From assembly GCF_001625215.2 (NCBI RefSeq), contig NC_030382.2, positions 29,002,610-29,066,609 on the forward strand: a stretch of 64,000 nt of DNA, written 5' to 3'. Made by a program: the position numbers and the translations under genes. The DNA is from Daucus carota subsp. sativus. Lineage: Eukaryota; Streptophyta; Magnoliopsida; Apiales; Apiaceae. Each line of letters starts with the position of its first letter. Position 1 is the stretch's first letter. Shown in pieces: positions 20,194 through 31,697 of this stretch. The notes under the pieces are model-generated. The model saw nothing but the letters and a program-made list of their open reading frames with translations, made no database searches and was not told the DNA's origin.

Positions 20194-21154
20194 GATGCCT
20201 TAAGAAAAATCGAAATTTCAACGTATAATCTCCGGGGATATAGAAAATACAAGAACTTATGCAGATGGTAGGCTTAGACCCTTAATTCCACAAGATTTTG
20301 TGATGAATTTGGTTGAGGAGATTTTGTGATGAATTTGGTTGAGGATATCACAGTTTTTATATGGAAATAACAAGTAATGAGCGGTTGATCAAAATACAGA
20401 TCGAGTGGCACAGATGCATCAGGCAATAGCACATGGTATTCTCTTTCAAAGGCCACACATATTTAAGAGTAATGCTAGGACTTGAATGTCTGCTGAGAGA
20501 CATCATGTCCTATGGCTTCTGTTCAACAAATCTGGACCTGATATGTTTTATATTTTAAGCTTATGGTGGAGATAAGACAGAATATAACGTAATATATACG
20601 GATATGAACAACATACAAATAATTTGGCTGGAAAGTTCTCACTTTGCCTGGCAAGCAAGGTAGCAAATTTTAAGTTTTTAGTTTTTGTGGTCAGTAGTCT
20701 GAGTGGGACAAACAAGTTAGGTACTCATGTGATAGTGTTTTCATTCACCTCATATAAGTTTCTGTAAGAAACAGATTATCAGACTGGTAGGAAACACCTC
20801 ATATAAGTTTCATGTGATGGTGTTTTCTTGACCTATCTCAGCTGTTTCTTTTGTTGAATTGATGGTCTAGCTGCATTATGTCAAAATATCAACTTGAAGC
20901 TGGAAGAAACACTGTCACATGAACACTTATTATTTCAAACCCAAATCATGTGCTAGTGTCTAAAGCCTACTCACTGCTCAATGTACAATTTGATGAGATG
21001 TTCTACACAACTTCCTCATTGTTCTATATAAATACATAATTAAGCGACTAACATTCATCACAAACTCACTGGTCTAAAGTCTTTTCCTTAAAACTGTACA
21101 AGTCCTAGTGTTTCTTCAGTTTTCTGAACTCTTCTCTGAAAGATCTATAGTGTC
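20194..21154. promoter_or_regulatory. Bidirectional SAUR promoter (19906 / 21155)
   Basis: Class A side: altered TATA near 20354, CACATG 20430-20435, GAGACA 20497-20502. Class B side: CATGTG 20947-20952 with 'ctagtgtctaaagcc', TATATAAA 21025-21032. The mirror promoter is 40847-41992. Confidence 0.55.
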
Positions 21155-21463
21155 ATGGGTATCCGTATGCTTCGTATTACTAATCTCAAACAAATCCTTA
21201 ACCTCTCATCTTTCTTATTAAATCCTGATCTTACTTCAACGATTCCAAAGGGGTGCTTGGCAGTTTATATTGGGGAGAGGCAAAGAAGCCGATATGTGGT
21301 ACCTATTTCATACCTGAATGAGCCTGCCTTTCAAGATTTGTTAAGTCAAGCCGAGGAAGAATTTGGTTTCAATCATCCGGAAGGAGGTCTTACAATTCCT
21401 TGCTCAGTGGACACATTCAATGAAATCACTTCGCGCCTGAACAATTTATATACTTGTAGATAG
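21155..21463 (+). CDS. SAUR protein, class B (102 aa)
   Basis: Complete SAUR with the longer class B tail. [34 protein letters not shown] 31-34, AVYIGE 36-41, RSRYVVP 44-50 (Tyr where paralogs have Phe), [10 protein letters not shown] 74-83, and tail [13 protein letters not shown]. Leu6 replaces the otherwise invariant Pro of MGIRMPRI. The mirror partner is 40538, which has Pro6 and Phe47. TATA at 21025-21032 gives a leader of about 100 bp. Divergent from 19906. Confidence 0.94.
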   Translation: MGIRMLRITNLKQILNLSSFLLNPDLTSTIPKGCLAVYIGERQRSRYVVPISYLNEPAFQDLLSQAEEEFGFNHPEGGLTIPCSVDTFNEITSRLNNLYTCR

Positions 21464-21639
21464 TACAGCACCTCCGACCTCATTTATTGAGTTTCTGAGT
21501 GTAAATTGTAGAACAAATAGATTTTTCATATATGATTTGTAGGGAAAGCATAATTTGATACTCAAATTTTTTGAACATATTGACCAACAAATTATTATAG
21601 TTATTTTCTCTAAAGCATATCACTAAGCGTCTGATGATA

Positions 21640-21785
21640 AACCAAACCAAACCAAACCAAACATACTCAGTATATCCCGCTTAGAGCAGGGTCTGAGGAG
21701 GGTAAGATGTACGCAGCCTTGCCCCTGCCCTTAAAACAGAGAGGCTGTTTCCGTGAAGACCCCCGGCTTAGTGCACAATAAATAA
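21640..21785 (-). mobile_element. Au-SINE-like sequence, truncated
   Basis: On the minus strand it reads 'ggaaacagcctctctg', 'ggcaaggctgcgtacatctt', 'ccctcctcagaccctgc', 'agcgggatatactg'. This matches my memory of the 3' part of the widespread Au SINE family. A (TTTGG)n run follows. The tRNA-related 5' half with pol III boxes is not recognisable. Confidence 0.5.
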
Positions 21786-21985
21786 TATAGTGTGGGATGT
21801 AATATTAATATACCTTAGCCCATGGCCTTATTCACATGGGACTTACCTAAACAGTTCCCGTTTGTCGATGATGGGTGACAATGATTTGAAACGGAAATAT
21901 CAAACTGGATAAGAACCGCCACTATTTGCACACTGTTTTAAATTAACTTGATTTCTTCTTGTGTAATCCATCTATGTCGGTTTTG

Positions 21986-22260
21986 CTTCATCAAATCCTT
22001 CGACGAAACAACATTTGTGATGATCTGCACGCACTAAACCTTATCAAATCCTTCGACAAACCAACATCCGTGATGATCCATTAGTATGCACTAAACCTTA
22101 TCAAATCTTTCGACGAACCAACATCCGTGATGATCCATCTTACCAAATCCTTCGACGAACCAACATCCGTGATGATCTATCTTACCAAATCCTTCCACGA
22201 ACCAACATCCGTGATGACCCATTAGTACGCACTAAATCTTACCAAATCACGTACACTGCT
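21986..22260. repeat. Minisatellite with alternating 42- and 57-bp units
   Basis: Five or six copies of a unit with 'tcaaatccttcgacgaacca' and 'acatccgtgatgatcc'. Unit starts at 21991, 22044, 22101, 22143, 22185 and 22242 give intervals of 53, 57, 42, 42 and 57. The long units contain an extra 'attagtacgcactaaa'-type 15-bp block. Confidence 0.9.
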
Positions 22261-22299
22261 AAATTGTAGGGAGACACGCTAAATTGTTGGGAGAGATAG

Positions 22300-22750
22300 A
22301 TAAGTGACAGGGTAAAGTAAATCGGTGTTCAAACCCGGATGGTGGACTAAGATCATCGATCAGAATTGACTGATGCTACACAATTTGGAAACGAGTTCTT
22401 GTGTAGATGATTACATATGCGGTCATATTGTGTCAAAGTGCGGTGATGAAATCAGGGTCCAGGGAAGACCTTTTGGATTAAGCGGTTTCAAATGTTGTAT
22501 CAAATTCTTCGGTGGCGGTTGATAATTATTCCAAACCCATATTACTGGACACAAAAATATGCTCAAGATCTGTCCAACTCTGAGGAACAATAATCCTGAC
22601 ATACGATTTCTGAAATTTGCAGTAAGAAGATGGACATTTTCCAAATAAAATGTGTGCGTTGAGAGACTTGCACAAGAGGAGAATTTGATGGTAAATTTGA
22701 AAGTGCAGAAGTTTCTGTGCCTGTATTCCGTCTGATGATAAACATTATGC
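22300..22750. other. Unassigned sequence, possible host gene fragment
   Basis: The minus strand has short open stretches (22563-22745 and 22423-22644) with ordinary codon composition, such as SLNAHILFGKCPSSYCKFQ in one frame. No domain is recognised and no complete gene structure can be built. The region has no counterpart in the other SAUR units and may be inserted host sequence. Confidence 0.25.
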
Positions 22751-22795
22751 CAAAAAAAAAATCACCAACAAATTTATAGTTACTCTTTTATACTT

Positions 22796-22935
22796 GACTT
22801 AATGACCTTTTAGCCCACGAAGTTTGGATGGATGTTCCGATGCGGCCTCGATGTTTAAAGTCGTTCGTTTCAACCCTCCAAGTTTTCCGAATGTACCTTT
22901 CATCCAAACTTCGAGGGTTAAAAGGTCAATAAGCC
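22796..22935. mobile_element. Small Mutator-like MITE with 9-bp target duplication
   Basis: The ends gacttaatgaccttttagcc and the complement of gttaaaaggtcaataagcc form about 21-bp imperfect inverted repeats, extending into 'gaagtttggatg'/'catccaaacttc'. Direct repeats TTTATACTT flank it (22787-22795, 22936-22944). At 140 bp it has no coding capacity. Confidence 0.8.
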
Positions 22936-23039
22936 TTTATACTTACCAATTGTTTGAATAATCAGCACCGACACAAGGTGAGTCTGCTAGCTCAAAAATC
23001 AAAATTTAGATTTATAAACAGTTCTAACTAATTTATAAA

Positions 23040-23690
23040 TATATCTCTTGCATAGTTTAAATCTATGTAAGTCATTTATTATCATGAATACTTCTTTTAA
23101 GTCATTTAATATCACGAATACTTCTGCTCCTCAGCCTACAGGGGGTATTAGTTACCGCTTTGTGTATCAACGTGTGCAATATTGCAGCTATCGCGTTAAG
23201 TATCGGGTCGAGGTAGTTCTTTTGCAAGAATGAAACCTTTTGTTGTTGACCTACCCAATCGAAATAATCATAGGACTCGTGATGATCAACCTTCTGAAGA
23301 TCCCATTGTATTCCGGCTTTTCAACAAATTAAGTTAAAATTTTGTAATTTTCCTGCAAAGCCTTCTAATCTAAAAAAAATTAAAATAAATACTGTACATA
23401 AAATTTTATAAGAAATTAACCGAAACTACCCTAACAATTTCACATTCTGCCTCAGAGATCAGAAATTCAAATTTTAAGGTGTTTTTTGTTAACAGATTAA
23501 GATTGATATTTTGTTTTTTTTGTCAGGTAAAATTGATATTTTAACCATACTGAAAAATGAAATTTGCTACTAAACATATTTGAGATAAGAACCAATTTAC
23601 AAAAAGTCTACAAGAAAGAATAATTTCATGTATTACTTGATGCCTAAAAGATTTACATGGAAAGTCTCAGTCATATATAATATGTCTGGA
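23040..23690. repeat. SAUR-array spacer module
   Basis: No gene; homologous to 120-700 and to inverted 35880-36430, with 'cctacccaatcgaaat', 'gatgatcaaccttc' and 'ctaacaatttcacattctgc'. Confidence 0.6.
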
Positions 23691-23763
23691 CTAGTTCACA
23701 AAATTTGTAAACTATCTAAGAGCATACCACTATGTATGTATCTGTACACATATATATAAGCTC

Positions 23764-24051
23764 TCATAATCTGTTCAAGAGATCAATGAAGGTGTCTTCC
23801 TTGCATGGAATTGTGAGGCCACCTTCTGGATGAGTAAACCCAAATTCTTCCTCAGCTTGACTTAAAAGGTCTTGGAACGTAGGCTCATTTAAGTAAGAGA
23901 TCGGAACTACAAATCTTCTTCTTTGGTTCTCCCCTACATAAACTGCCATGCATCCCTTGGGGACATTTGTACTACGATCAAGATTTGTTGAGGAGAATTG
24001 GCGGTTCAGAACTTGCTTGAGACTAGTGATACGAGGAACACGGATACCCAT
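23764..24051 (-). CDS. SAUR protein, class A (95 aa)
   Basis: Complete class [63 protein letters not shown]. It differs from the mirror gene 35474 by one residue (Thr73 versus Ser73 in GF(T/S)HPEGG), which makes this the least diverged gene pair across the two arms. TATA is CTCTATAAAA-type (24187-24195, minus), with CACATG 24262-24267 and TGTCTC 24331-24336 (minus). Divergent from 24897. Confidence 0.94.
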   Translation of the reverse strand: MGIRVPRITSLKQVLNRQFSSTNLDRSTNVPKGCMAVYVGENQRRRFVVPISYLNEPTFQDLLSQAEEEFGFTHPEGGLTIPCKEDTFIDLLNRL

Positions 24052-24896
24052 GATGCTAGCAAAATTTTTGTAGTATTCAGGATAAACTCTGCTGATATTG
24101 AAATTAAAGGACTTCTGCAGATGGAAGGCTTAGACACTTGAATACAATTGATTATGTGATGAATTTGGTTGAGTTTAAAATAGCTGTTTTATAGAGCACG
24201 TAGGAAGTAGTATTGAACGATCGAACATTTGATTGAGTGGCGCAGATGAATTAGGCATTAGCACATGCTATTCTCTATCAATGGCCACATATGTTTAAGA
24301 CTAATGTGGTAGGACTTAAATGTCTGTTAGGAGACATCATGTCCTACTACTTTAGTTCTACAAATTTGAACCTGGTATCTTCTTATCTAAATATATGTTT
24401 GATGCTTATAGCTTAGCTGAGAGAGTATATATGTGTAATATACACGTATATGAATGCCATACAAATAATTAGGCTCGAAACTCTTGAACTTTAGGTGGGA
24501 CAGACAAGTTAGGTGCCCATGTGATGGTGTTCTCTTCACCTCTGTTAGCTGTTTATTTTGTTGAATTGATAAATCATTTAGTAGAAAACAGTAGCTGCTG
24601 GGGCTTAATCAAGCAGACGCAGTAGGGCTTGATGTCTTGCAACACACATAAATCAAATCTTCTTGGTCATATATACTTCCAGCTACCAGAACAGAATATC
24701 ATGTGCTAGTGTCTACTGCTTCCTTACCACTCGGATAATATTTCTAATAAATTGTTTAAGTAGTTCTGTGTTCTATATATAAATATATACTATTTAATTA
24801 GTGGAATTCATCACAAACTCAATTGCCTAAAGCCTTAAACTTACAAGTGTGTTTCAGTAGTTTTCCCCAACTCTTCACTAAAAGATCTGTTGCATA
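24052..24896. promoter_or_regulatory. Bidirectional SAUR promoter (23764 / 24897)
   Basis: Class A side: TATA 24187-24195, CACATG 24262-24267, GAGACA 24331-24336. Class B side: 'gatgtcttgcaac' near 24630, where TGTCTC has become TGTCTT. Then CATGTG 24710-24715 and TATATAAA about 24776-24783. Mirror promoter: 34629-35473. Confidence 0.6.
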
Positions 24897-25193
24897 ATGG
24901 GTGTTCGTGTGCCTCGCATTATTAATCTCAAACAAATCCTCAGCTGGTCATCTTTCCTTATAAATCCGGATCTTACTTCAACAATTCCAAGAGGGTGCTT
25001 GGCAGTTTATATCGGGGAGAGGCAAAGAAGCCGATTTGTGGTTCCTGTTTCATACCTCAATGAGCCTGCCTTTCAAGAATTGTTAAGTCAGGCCGAGGAA
25101 GAACTTGGATTCAATCATCCGGAAGGAGGTCTTACGATTCCTTGCTCAGTGGACACATTCAATGAAATCACTTCGTGCCTGACCAAATTATAA
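24897..25193 (+). CDS. SAUR protein, class B (98 aa)
   Basis: Complete [38 protein letters not shown] (Arg for Lys at 32), [34 protein letters not shown] (Leu replaces the first Phe of EEEFGF), [10 protein letters not shown], ending TSCLTKL. MGVRV is the only departure from MGIR among intact genes. Its mirror partner at 34342-34628 is a pseudogene, so this is the sole intact member of its subclass here. Divergent from 23764. Confidence 0.92.
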   Translation: MGVRVPRIINLKQILSWSSFLINPDLTSTIPRGCLAVYIGERQRSRFVVPVSYLNEPAFQELLSQAEEELGFNHPEGGLTIPCSVDTFNEITSCLTKL

Positions 25194-25399
25194 CGGAAAC
25201 CAATTCATATACATCTAGATAGCAGAGCACCTCTGATCTCGTTTGATGAGCTTCTGAGTGTAAATTGTAGAATAGGATTATTTTATATGTATTAAGTAGG
25301 CAACACCTAATTTGATCCCCATTTTTTGTTGATATTTCCACCATTGCTTATTACATGTTTACGTAGAGCAGTAAAAAACTCAAACAAATTTCCACCATT

Positions 25400-25745
25400 T
25401 TTTGTTGATAGTTCCACCATTGCTTATTTTATATGTTTTGTTGATATTTCCACCATTGACGGATTAATTGATGTCTGTATTGCTAATCTCAAACAAATCC
25501 TTGACCGCTCATTTTTGTTGATGAATCCCGGTCGCCATTCAACAATTCCAAAGGCTCGCTTAGCAATATATATTAAAGGTAGGCTAAGAAGAAGAGCTCT
25601 AGTTCCTATTATTATACCTGAATGAGCCTGCCTTCCAAGACTAATCAAGTAAAGCCAAAGAAGAAGAACATGAGTTGAATCATTCGAAAGGTGCTCTCAT
25701 AATTCCCCGAAACCTTCATTAACCTCACTTTGAAAATAAATTAAA
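25400..25745 (+). pseudogene. Degenerate SAUR class B, mirror of 33835
   Basis: From about 25470 it reads [48 protein letters not shown], a decayed class B leader and core without a proper ATG. It is then out of frame through 'gagcctgccttccaagacta' to 'aaccttcattaacctcactt'. Upstream, 'ttgatatttccaccattg' is repeated three times (about 25330-25455). Homology to the right arm ends near 25780, taken as the arm boundary. Confidence 0.8.
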
Positions 25746-25855
25746 TTGTTAAATAGTATAGCATCTCCAAACATGTAAACTTGGCTTCTAAATTTATCTG
25801 GAGTCATTATTATTAGGCCCGTGGTTGTATATGTAAATGCCTGGTAAACACATAG

Positions 25856-26000
25856 GTTGTGTTCACTTGGATGGAATGGAATGAAAAATTATATAGAAGT
25901 TTTATGGAGAAAGAACAAAGTATGAGATAATAATGATTATAAAGTACAAAATTCATTTCATTCTTCCTCCATTCCATTCCATCCGAAGAAACTCTACACA
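25856..26000 (+). mobile_element. Tourist-like MITE, truncated (family of 39390)
   Basis: It begins GGTTGTGTTCACTTGGATGG like 39390 and shares 'gaaaaattatatagaa' and 'ggagaaagaa.aaagtatgag'. The interior is shorter and the right end decays after 'ccattccatccgaag'. Confidence 0.65.
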
Positions 26001-27719
26001 AAAGGGGAAAAAAACTTCTCAGTTGTCATATAACAATTTACATAATAGCTTCATGTCCCATCAGGAGAAGGACTTGGCAGGACAAAACTGAAACCAACAT
26101 TAGTAGATCGATACTCAGAGTTTATGGGTCCTTATGTTGAGCATTGATTTCAAGTCGTGGTGAAAGTACTATTATTGATTTTACATAGAGGTTTTATATG
26201 CTTGTCAGCTTTGTAGCATTAAGAACTCCTCTGGAAGAAAAGGGAAAAAATATCAAGTTAAGAACTCATTTCATAATCTAACATGTAGATGAACTTTAAA
26301 AGTCTATATGGCATATGGTCCCCTGGCTAGGTTATGACATAGACTCTTATAATCTTCGTTTACATGTCAGGCTATTCTAGTCACTTCCACACTGCACCAG
26401 GTCGATAAGTGACGAAGATATTAACATTAAATGTTGTAATCAACTAAAAAAGAGATCTGCAGATTCATGCGGCTTGTACTGAATAACATAATGAATGATT
26501 AATTTGAGTCAAACTGGAAATTAATGATCTAATTGATATATTTGAATGAAACGAGTGACAAATTTGATATTTTTCCCGAAAGATATATATATCATAAAAA
26601 TATGGGGTATGAAACTAACAAGGAATAGAGATCGACGCAACAAGAAAGACCGAGCAAAATTCAAAGAAATGTTGAGAATGCATAGTGGTTTGATTTGATA
26701 ACTCTTTGATTCTTTTTCAGGTTGATCAACACCAAACCTTCCTGTGATCTATGTTGTTTGGTTGATTATGTGTAAAGACAATTTTTTATATTATATGATT
26801 AATTATTAATAAAGTAGCCCCCTTTTCTTTAGGAATATGTGAGGCTACTTTAGATCTTTTAATTTTTTTTTAGGAATATGTGAGGCTACTTTAGATCTTT
26901 TAATTTTTCTTTAGGAATATGTGAGGCTACTTTAGATCCATTAATTTGATGAACAAAAACATAGCCAAACCTGAACAAAAATAAAAAAGTTTTGTAGTAA
27001 ATCTCTAAATTATGCGGCGATATAAAATAAACATAAATTGAATCATAAAAATTTGCGTAAAATTTTACCAAATTATACACAAAATTAGCCAAATGTGTGC
27101 ATAAAATAAGAAGTCAGCAGTATCATAAAGGGAAAATTAATTCATTCGTCAATTCAGGCGGTTTATGATTTAGGTTCCTGAACCAAAAAAAAAACCATTT
27201 TTTTCGATACATAAATTTTCAAGAAATCTGATTCAAGTTTCTTCGTCAAAATTTGACTAACGGTCGTTAGTCAATGCTGACGTGGAAATTAAAAAAAATG
27301 AAATAAAAATAATTAAAAACATGAAAAATCAAAACTTTAAGGATTGAAATAAAATTTTGATATGTTAATTTATAAGTGATTTTAAGAATATGGGTGGTGA
27401 AAATTTCCAATTTCGAATCTACTAACATATAAAAATATGCATTTTGTGAACAAAAAAAAATATGCATTTGAAATTTTGAATAATTCTCCTTCTCCATTTT
27501 CCCCGAGATTAAAGTACAGATTTCGATATGTTAGTGAATTTGAAATCAAAAACTCTCGACACTCGTATTTTTGAAATCACGCGTATATTAATATATCAAA
27601 ATATCACTCCAATCCATGATATTTTGTTTTTTCGTATTTTTAATTATTTTTTTCTTTAATTTTTTCAATTTCCACGTCAACACATACTTATACCAGATTA
27701 AATTATCATTTTTTCGGCG
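26001..27719. other. AT-rich non-genic sequence in the palindrome centre
   Basis: No gene recognised. It includes a short minisatellite (26821-26945) and AT-rich sequence with partly complementary blocks around 27250-27310 and 27640-27690 ('gctgacgtggaaatt' against 'aatttccacgtca'). These could be ends of an old TIR element, but no target duplication was found. Confidence 0.4.
26821..26945. repeat. Three-copy minisatellite, about 40-bp unit
   Basis: The unit 'aggaatatgtgaggctactt' plus 'tagatcttttaatttttt' is repeated three times nearly exactly; the last copy diverges at 'gatccattaatttg'. Confidence 0.9.
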
Positions 27720-28245
27720 ATTTTTGTTGCTAGTTTGGTGGGGTTTTTTTTGTCATAATTGCTAGTTTGGTGTTGAATTCCCCATAATATGTGTAGTGGT
27801 TGGGTAATTTGTTGTGAAAATTTGTTCCATGAGTCATTCATTTTTTCTTAAATACATTACTACTTGTTACTCTTATATAGACATAGTATATTTTACTTGA
27901 GGAATATTTTTGTAAAGATGTTTCAAGGCAATCCTGGTTCGGCATAAGTAGCCTGCAAGTTCCATCCCAGAAAATATCAGCCAACTCAAAAAGTGTTCTA
28001 TTTTTTAAAACTTGAGAAGTGCCTTTATTCAATATGAAAATCAGATGACAATAATGTCTCCAACAAATAAATTGCAGGCAAAACTAAAAATTTGGAAGCA
28101 ATCTATTTCACAAGAACTGCGAACCAACAGGAGTTTGTTGCTTTCAATTACATTACCAGCTTCCAGTCTGATAACTTTCTCATTCTTGATTCCCAGCACC
28201 GTGAAGAAGGTGACAACATCCTTCATGTTAATAGCATAGAATCTA
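27720..28245 (-). repeat. Dispersed coding-like repeat (copy 1)
   Basis: The minus strand matches 59700-60030 on the plus strand. Shared stretches include 'tgattttcatattgaataaa', 'gatatttctgggatggaact' allowing mismatches, 'gaatgactcatg' and 'gaattcaacaccaaac'. Frames read SFACNLFVGDIIVI and LADIFWDGTCRLL here, and SFASNLFFGEIVI with ISSGMELSGYL-type frameshifted text in the other copy. The source gene or element is not recognised. Confidence 0.5.
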
Positions 28246-28978
28246 TGAAAGAGTGTTCAATTATGTAAACTTTTTAATTAAAATTAGGGTTAAATATAAA
28301 GTGGTTATATCACTTTGCTCACTAATCTGGGTCTCATTTCAATTATTAAAGTCATAATAAATATCAATCAAGTACCTCTAAATTATAGTTCAAGGAATAA
28401 AAAAATTATTTATAGAGTTTGACACATTATTTTTGAATATTAACACAACCAAGTTAAATGTTAGGACTTCTAATATTATGATAATATATTTAGATATTTA
28501 GATTTTATAAAGTCTATTTACTATTTATTTTTTTATTATATTTATATTTTCTTTGTTTTAATTGAAAATAAAATTGATAAAATCTAAATATATTGTCATA
28601 AATACTAAAAGTCATAACCTTTTAATTGATTGTGGTAGTTATAAAAAGTAACGTGTCAAACTCTATAAATAATATTTTCTTATAGTGTTGATTGATATTT
28701 ATTATGATTGAAATGATTGAAATGAGACCAGTGAGCAAAATGATATATGACCTCTACGTCAATGACCACTTTGATATTTAACCCATTAAAATTAACATAT
28801 GTTACAAATAAAAAATATTAAAATCCATCTTCAATGATATATTTTTCTTATTTAAAAAAATTCAATTTTGTGATGTAATTTATGTATAACAATCTAAAAT
28901 ATCATCAAAAATTTTAATAATTTTATGCAATGAATCCAATTTTGGAAGTACCTCCAATATTAGCAGCTTTCTGAACAA
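28246..28978. other. AT-rich sequence with long imperfect inverted repeat
   Basis: No gene. The halves around 28290-28450 and 28610-28790 look complementary: 'aaatataaagtggt..atatcactttgctcac' against 'gtgagcaaaatgatat', then 'actttgatatttaaccc'. This resembles a foldback element of about 500 bp with ends near 28285 and 28790. No target duplication was identified. Confidence 0.45.
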
Positions 28979-30207
28979 AGGGCCCAAATAACATAATTTT
29001 GGACTTTAATACCCTGAATAACAGATTTTGTAAAAATGGCCCTCAATGATCAGTAAAGACGCTTTACTAGTAGCGTTATATATATATGATGGAACGCTAA
29101 TGCGTTAAGCGTTCAGGACTTTTATATATAAGGTTGAACGCTAATGTATTTAGCGTTTATCACTTTTAGGGCCCAAGCCCAAGACTAAACCCTAATTAAT
29201 TAATTTGCTAATGCGTTAAGCGTTCAGAACTTTTATATATAAGGTTGAACGCTAATGTATTTAGCGTTTATCACTTTTAGGGCCCAAGCCCAAGACTAAA
29301 CCCTAATTAATTAATTTACAATTGTTAATATTTAGGGTTTAGGTTTGGGTTGTAGAATCATTAATTAGTATTGTATATTAAATTGGCCGACGGTTAGGGT
29401 TTAGGATTGAGGGTGTAGGGTCGGTAGGCCCTACTCCCTCGAGCCTAAACCCTAATTAATGCGAGGCTGCAGGGCCGAAAGCCCTAAAGCTGAGAATCCG
29501 GCGGAATAAATTAGTTTACAATCGTTAACATTTAGGGTTTAGCTTTGATTTGCAGAATGATTAATTCGTACTGTATATTAAATTGGCCGACGGTTAGGGT
29601 TTAGGATTGAGGGTGTAGGGCCGGTAGGCCCTACTCCCTCGAGCCTAAACCCTAATTAATGCGAGGCTGCAGGGCCGAAGGCCCTAAAGCCGAGAAACCG
29701 GCGGAATAAATTAATTTACAATCGTTAACATTTAGGGTTTAGTTTAATAAAATAATAATTGGAAGGTAAATTAACCGTCGTTAATATTTTAGGGTATATA
29801 TTTGAATTTTAGAATGATTTATTTATACTTTAAAAAAATTTAAAGAGACCACAAAAACTAAGTCTATCAAAAAAAAGAGGGAGGAGGGCACTAGGTTATA
29901 AGTTTAAACTCTTGACTAACTAGCGTTTGTATAAGCAAAACAAAAGGCCCAACATGCCCATCAAATTCAAACGCTAATGTAAGTCGCGTTTGTTCACTTT
30001 TTTTAAAAAGATAAGAACCTTAAACGCTATTAGGTGTAGCGTTTTAAGGGTTTTGAAAAATTTAAATAGCTAAGACGCTACACGATGTAGCGTTTTGGTT
30101 AAAAAACCAAAACGCTACACCAGTAGCGTCTCTAAATGTCAGTGAGGGCCATTTATCGGGTATTTTGTTATTTGGGGCATTACCACCCCAAATTTGGTTA
30201 TTTGGGG
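28979..30207. mobile_element. TIR element with telomere-like internal array (copy 2)
   Basis: The left end GGGCCCAAATAACATAATTT continues to 'aaatggccctcaatga'. The right end, reversed, reads GGCCCCAAATAACCAAATTT, with a second AAATAAC block, down to 'aaatggccctcactga'. This gives imperfect TIRs of about 70 bp, 1.2 kb apart. Between them lie repeated AACGCTA/TAGCGTT motifs, an 85-bp direct duplication (about 29095-29180 and 29212-29297) and the 180-bp array. No ORF. Possibly a non-autonomous Mutator-type element; I could not settle a target duplication. Confidence 0.6.
29310..29750. repeat. Tandem array, about 180-bp unit with CCCTAAA motifs
   Basis: Units with 'ttggccgacggttagggttt', 'cggtaggccctactccctcg' and 'aattaatgcgaggctgcagg', closely matching 12350-12700. 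Each unit also has a local palindrome (ggccctaaag / ggccgaaggccc). Confidence 0.85.
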
Positions 30208-30424
30208 CCAAAACCCCAACTTTCTAGAGAAGAGTTTGGTGCCATGGAAGCTAACTCACCTCTTAGAGCCTGCTTTAACAAGCTGTTTGGGCAATTGGTT
30301 TTCTTTTGTTGTTAAGAGGAGGTGTGCCCGGGTGCACATACATAACAATAATAGGAGGGTCTATCGGTTTAGAATATCCCTTCTACTACTAGCGGAAATC
30401 CTTGCTTCGAACTGACTTAATAGG

Positions 30425-30510
30425 GCAAGTCCTGGGAGGAGCATCTGAAACACGTAGAGGTTGTTCTAGAAGCTCTGCGTGAGCACTAGCTGAAAGCCCA
30501 GAAGAGCTTT
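30425..30510 (+). pseudogene. Ty3/gypsy reverse transcriptase fragment
   Basis: One frame reads KSWEEHLKHVEVVLEALREH then a stop and LKAQKSF, matching the gypsy RT segment after YxDD (consensus HLEHLRxVLxxLRxHxL). Flanking sequence (30210-30640) may belong to the same remnant but shows no further motif. Confidence 0.55.
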
Positions 30511-30639
30511 ACTTAATTACCAGCAAAAAGGGAGGAGGGAGCTGGTATACTGGGCACATGCAAGGGGTACCGGTTCCTTATGCTATATATCTTATCTTCT
30601 TTAGCAATTTGATAGGTTAAGGGGGAAAGCCTAGCCAAT

Positions 30640-31177
30640 CTGAAAAGGTTACAAAACAATGTGCGGGGATTCAACCCTTCAGGTCCTGGTGAATTATTGG
30701 TTGCTTATCCTTTACAACACTTGTAAATTCCTCATATTCCATATTTGAAGTTAATGCCTCATTATCATTGTGAATAATCACCTCAACAACATCATTACTC
30801 TCCATTAAAACATGATCACTTTCACTCTTTAAAATTTGGATTCAGTTGCATTTCTTTCTATTGGAAGCCACAACATGGAAAACTTGAAATTAGAGTCCTC
30901 CTCGGTCAACCAGAATTTTTTTGCTCTTTATTTCCGGTATATTTCGTTTTGTTCAAGCAATTTATCAAGGTTCGCTTTTTCACTGAGATACTGCGAATAG
31001 AAGCTTCGTCCATACAATTCACCATTTCTTTGATTGAATCCTTATGCTTCCTTATTTTATCTCGATATTTATGAAAGAACTTTCGACCTCATTTTTCAAG
31101 AAAAGTAGAGATAGATTTGTAACCTTGGAAGAAGATGGGTCACTAGTGTATTCTTCCAGAAACTAGTCACTCCCTTA
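30640..31177. other. Unassigned sequence
   Basis: No gene recognised. It is mixed-composition DNA with no ORF over 60 codons; probably transposon debris. Confidence 0.3.
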
Positions 31178-31549
31178 GAGCAAGTCCAATGCAAGATGCA
31201 AAATAGCTATAGCTTGTTATAATTTAGCACTAAAAAGTGTATTTTATTGCTAAAATAGAACTTCAACTCCAATGCTAGATGCATTTTGCATCCAAATAAT
31301 TCCAAATTTAAGTAACTTTAGTCCCTCTCTCCTAAACTTTAATTAAAATTCACCACTATACATACCAATTATAGTTAGTTGATGATGTGGTATGGATGCA
31401 TAAATGCATCCTTGGTTTCAAATTTAGAACCAAGGATGCATATATACATATTTGCATCCAAATATAGAACCCCATTGGAGTTGAGATTTTAGCATTTGAT
31501 TTCAAATTATAGAAATGACACCACTTATAACATTGCATTGGACTTGCTC
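31178..31549. mobile_element. Tourist-like MITE (TTA target duplication)
   Basis: The inverted ends GAGCAAGTCCAATGCAA and its complement (about 16-17 bp) bound a 372-bp non-coding element flanked by TTA on both sides (31175-31177, 31550-31552). The TTA target duplication and short TIRs fit PIF/Harbinger-related MITEs. Confidence 0.85.
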
Positions 31550-31697
31550 TTATGAAAATTTGGTTCATTTTACCAGGTGTTTCAAATCTGAATGTGAACT
31601 TTTTTTAGTGAAACCTGTGATAAAAATTCAAAAAGAAGCGGATTATGATTAGAAACTACAGTACATAAAAGAGTGAGCTTACATGGAAGGAATTTTG

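Noticed and set aside
22020-22260. CRISPR-like spaced repeats
   Set aside because: This is plant nuclear DNA; the units abut or vary by a fixed 15-bp block with no unique spacers.
22423-22745. F-box-type gene
   Set aside because: Some phrases looked similar, but no F-box motif or continuous frame could be shown.
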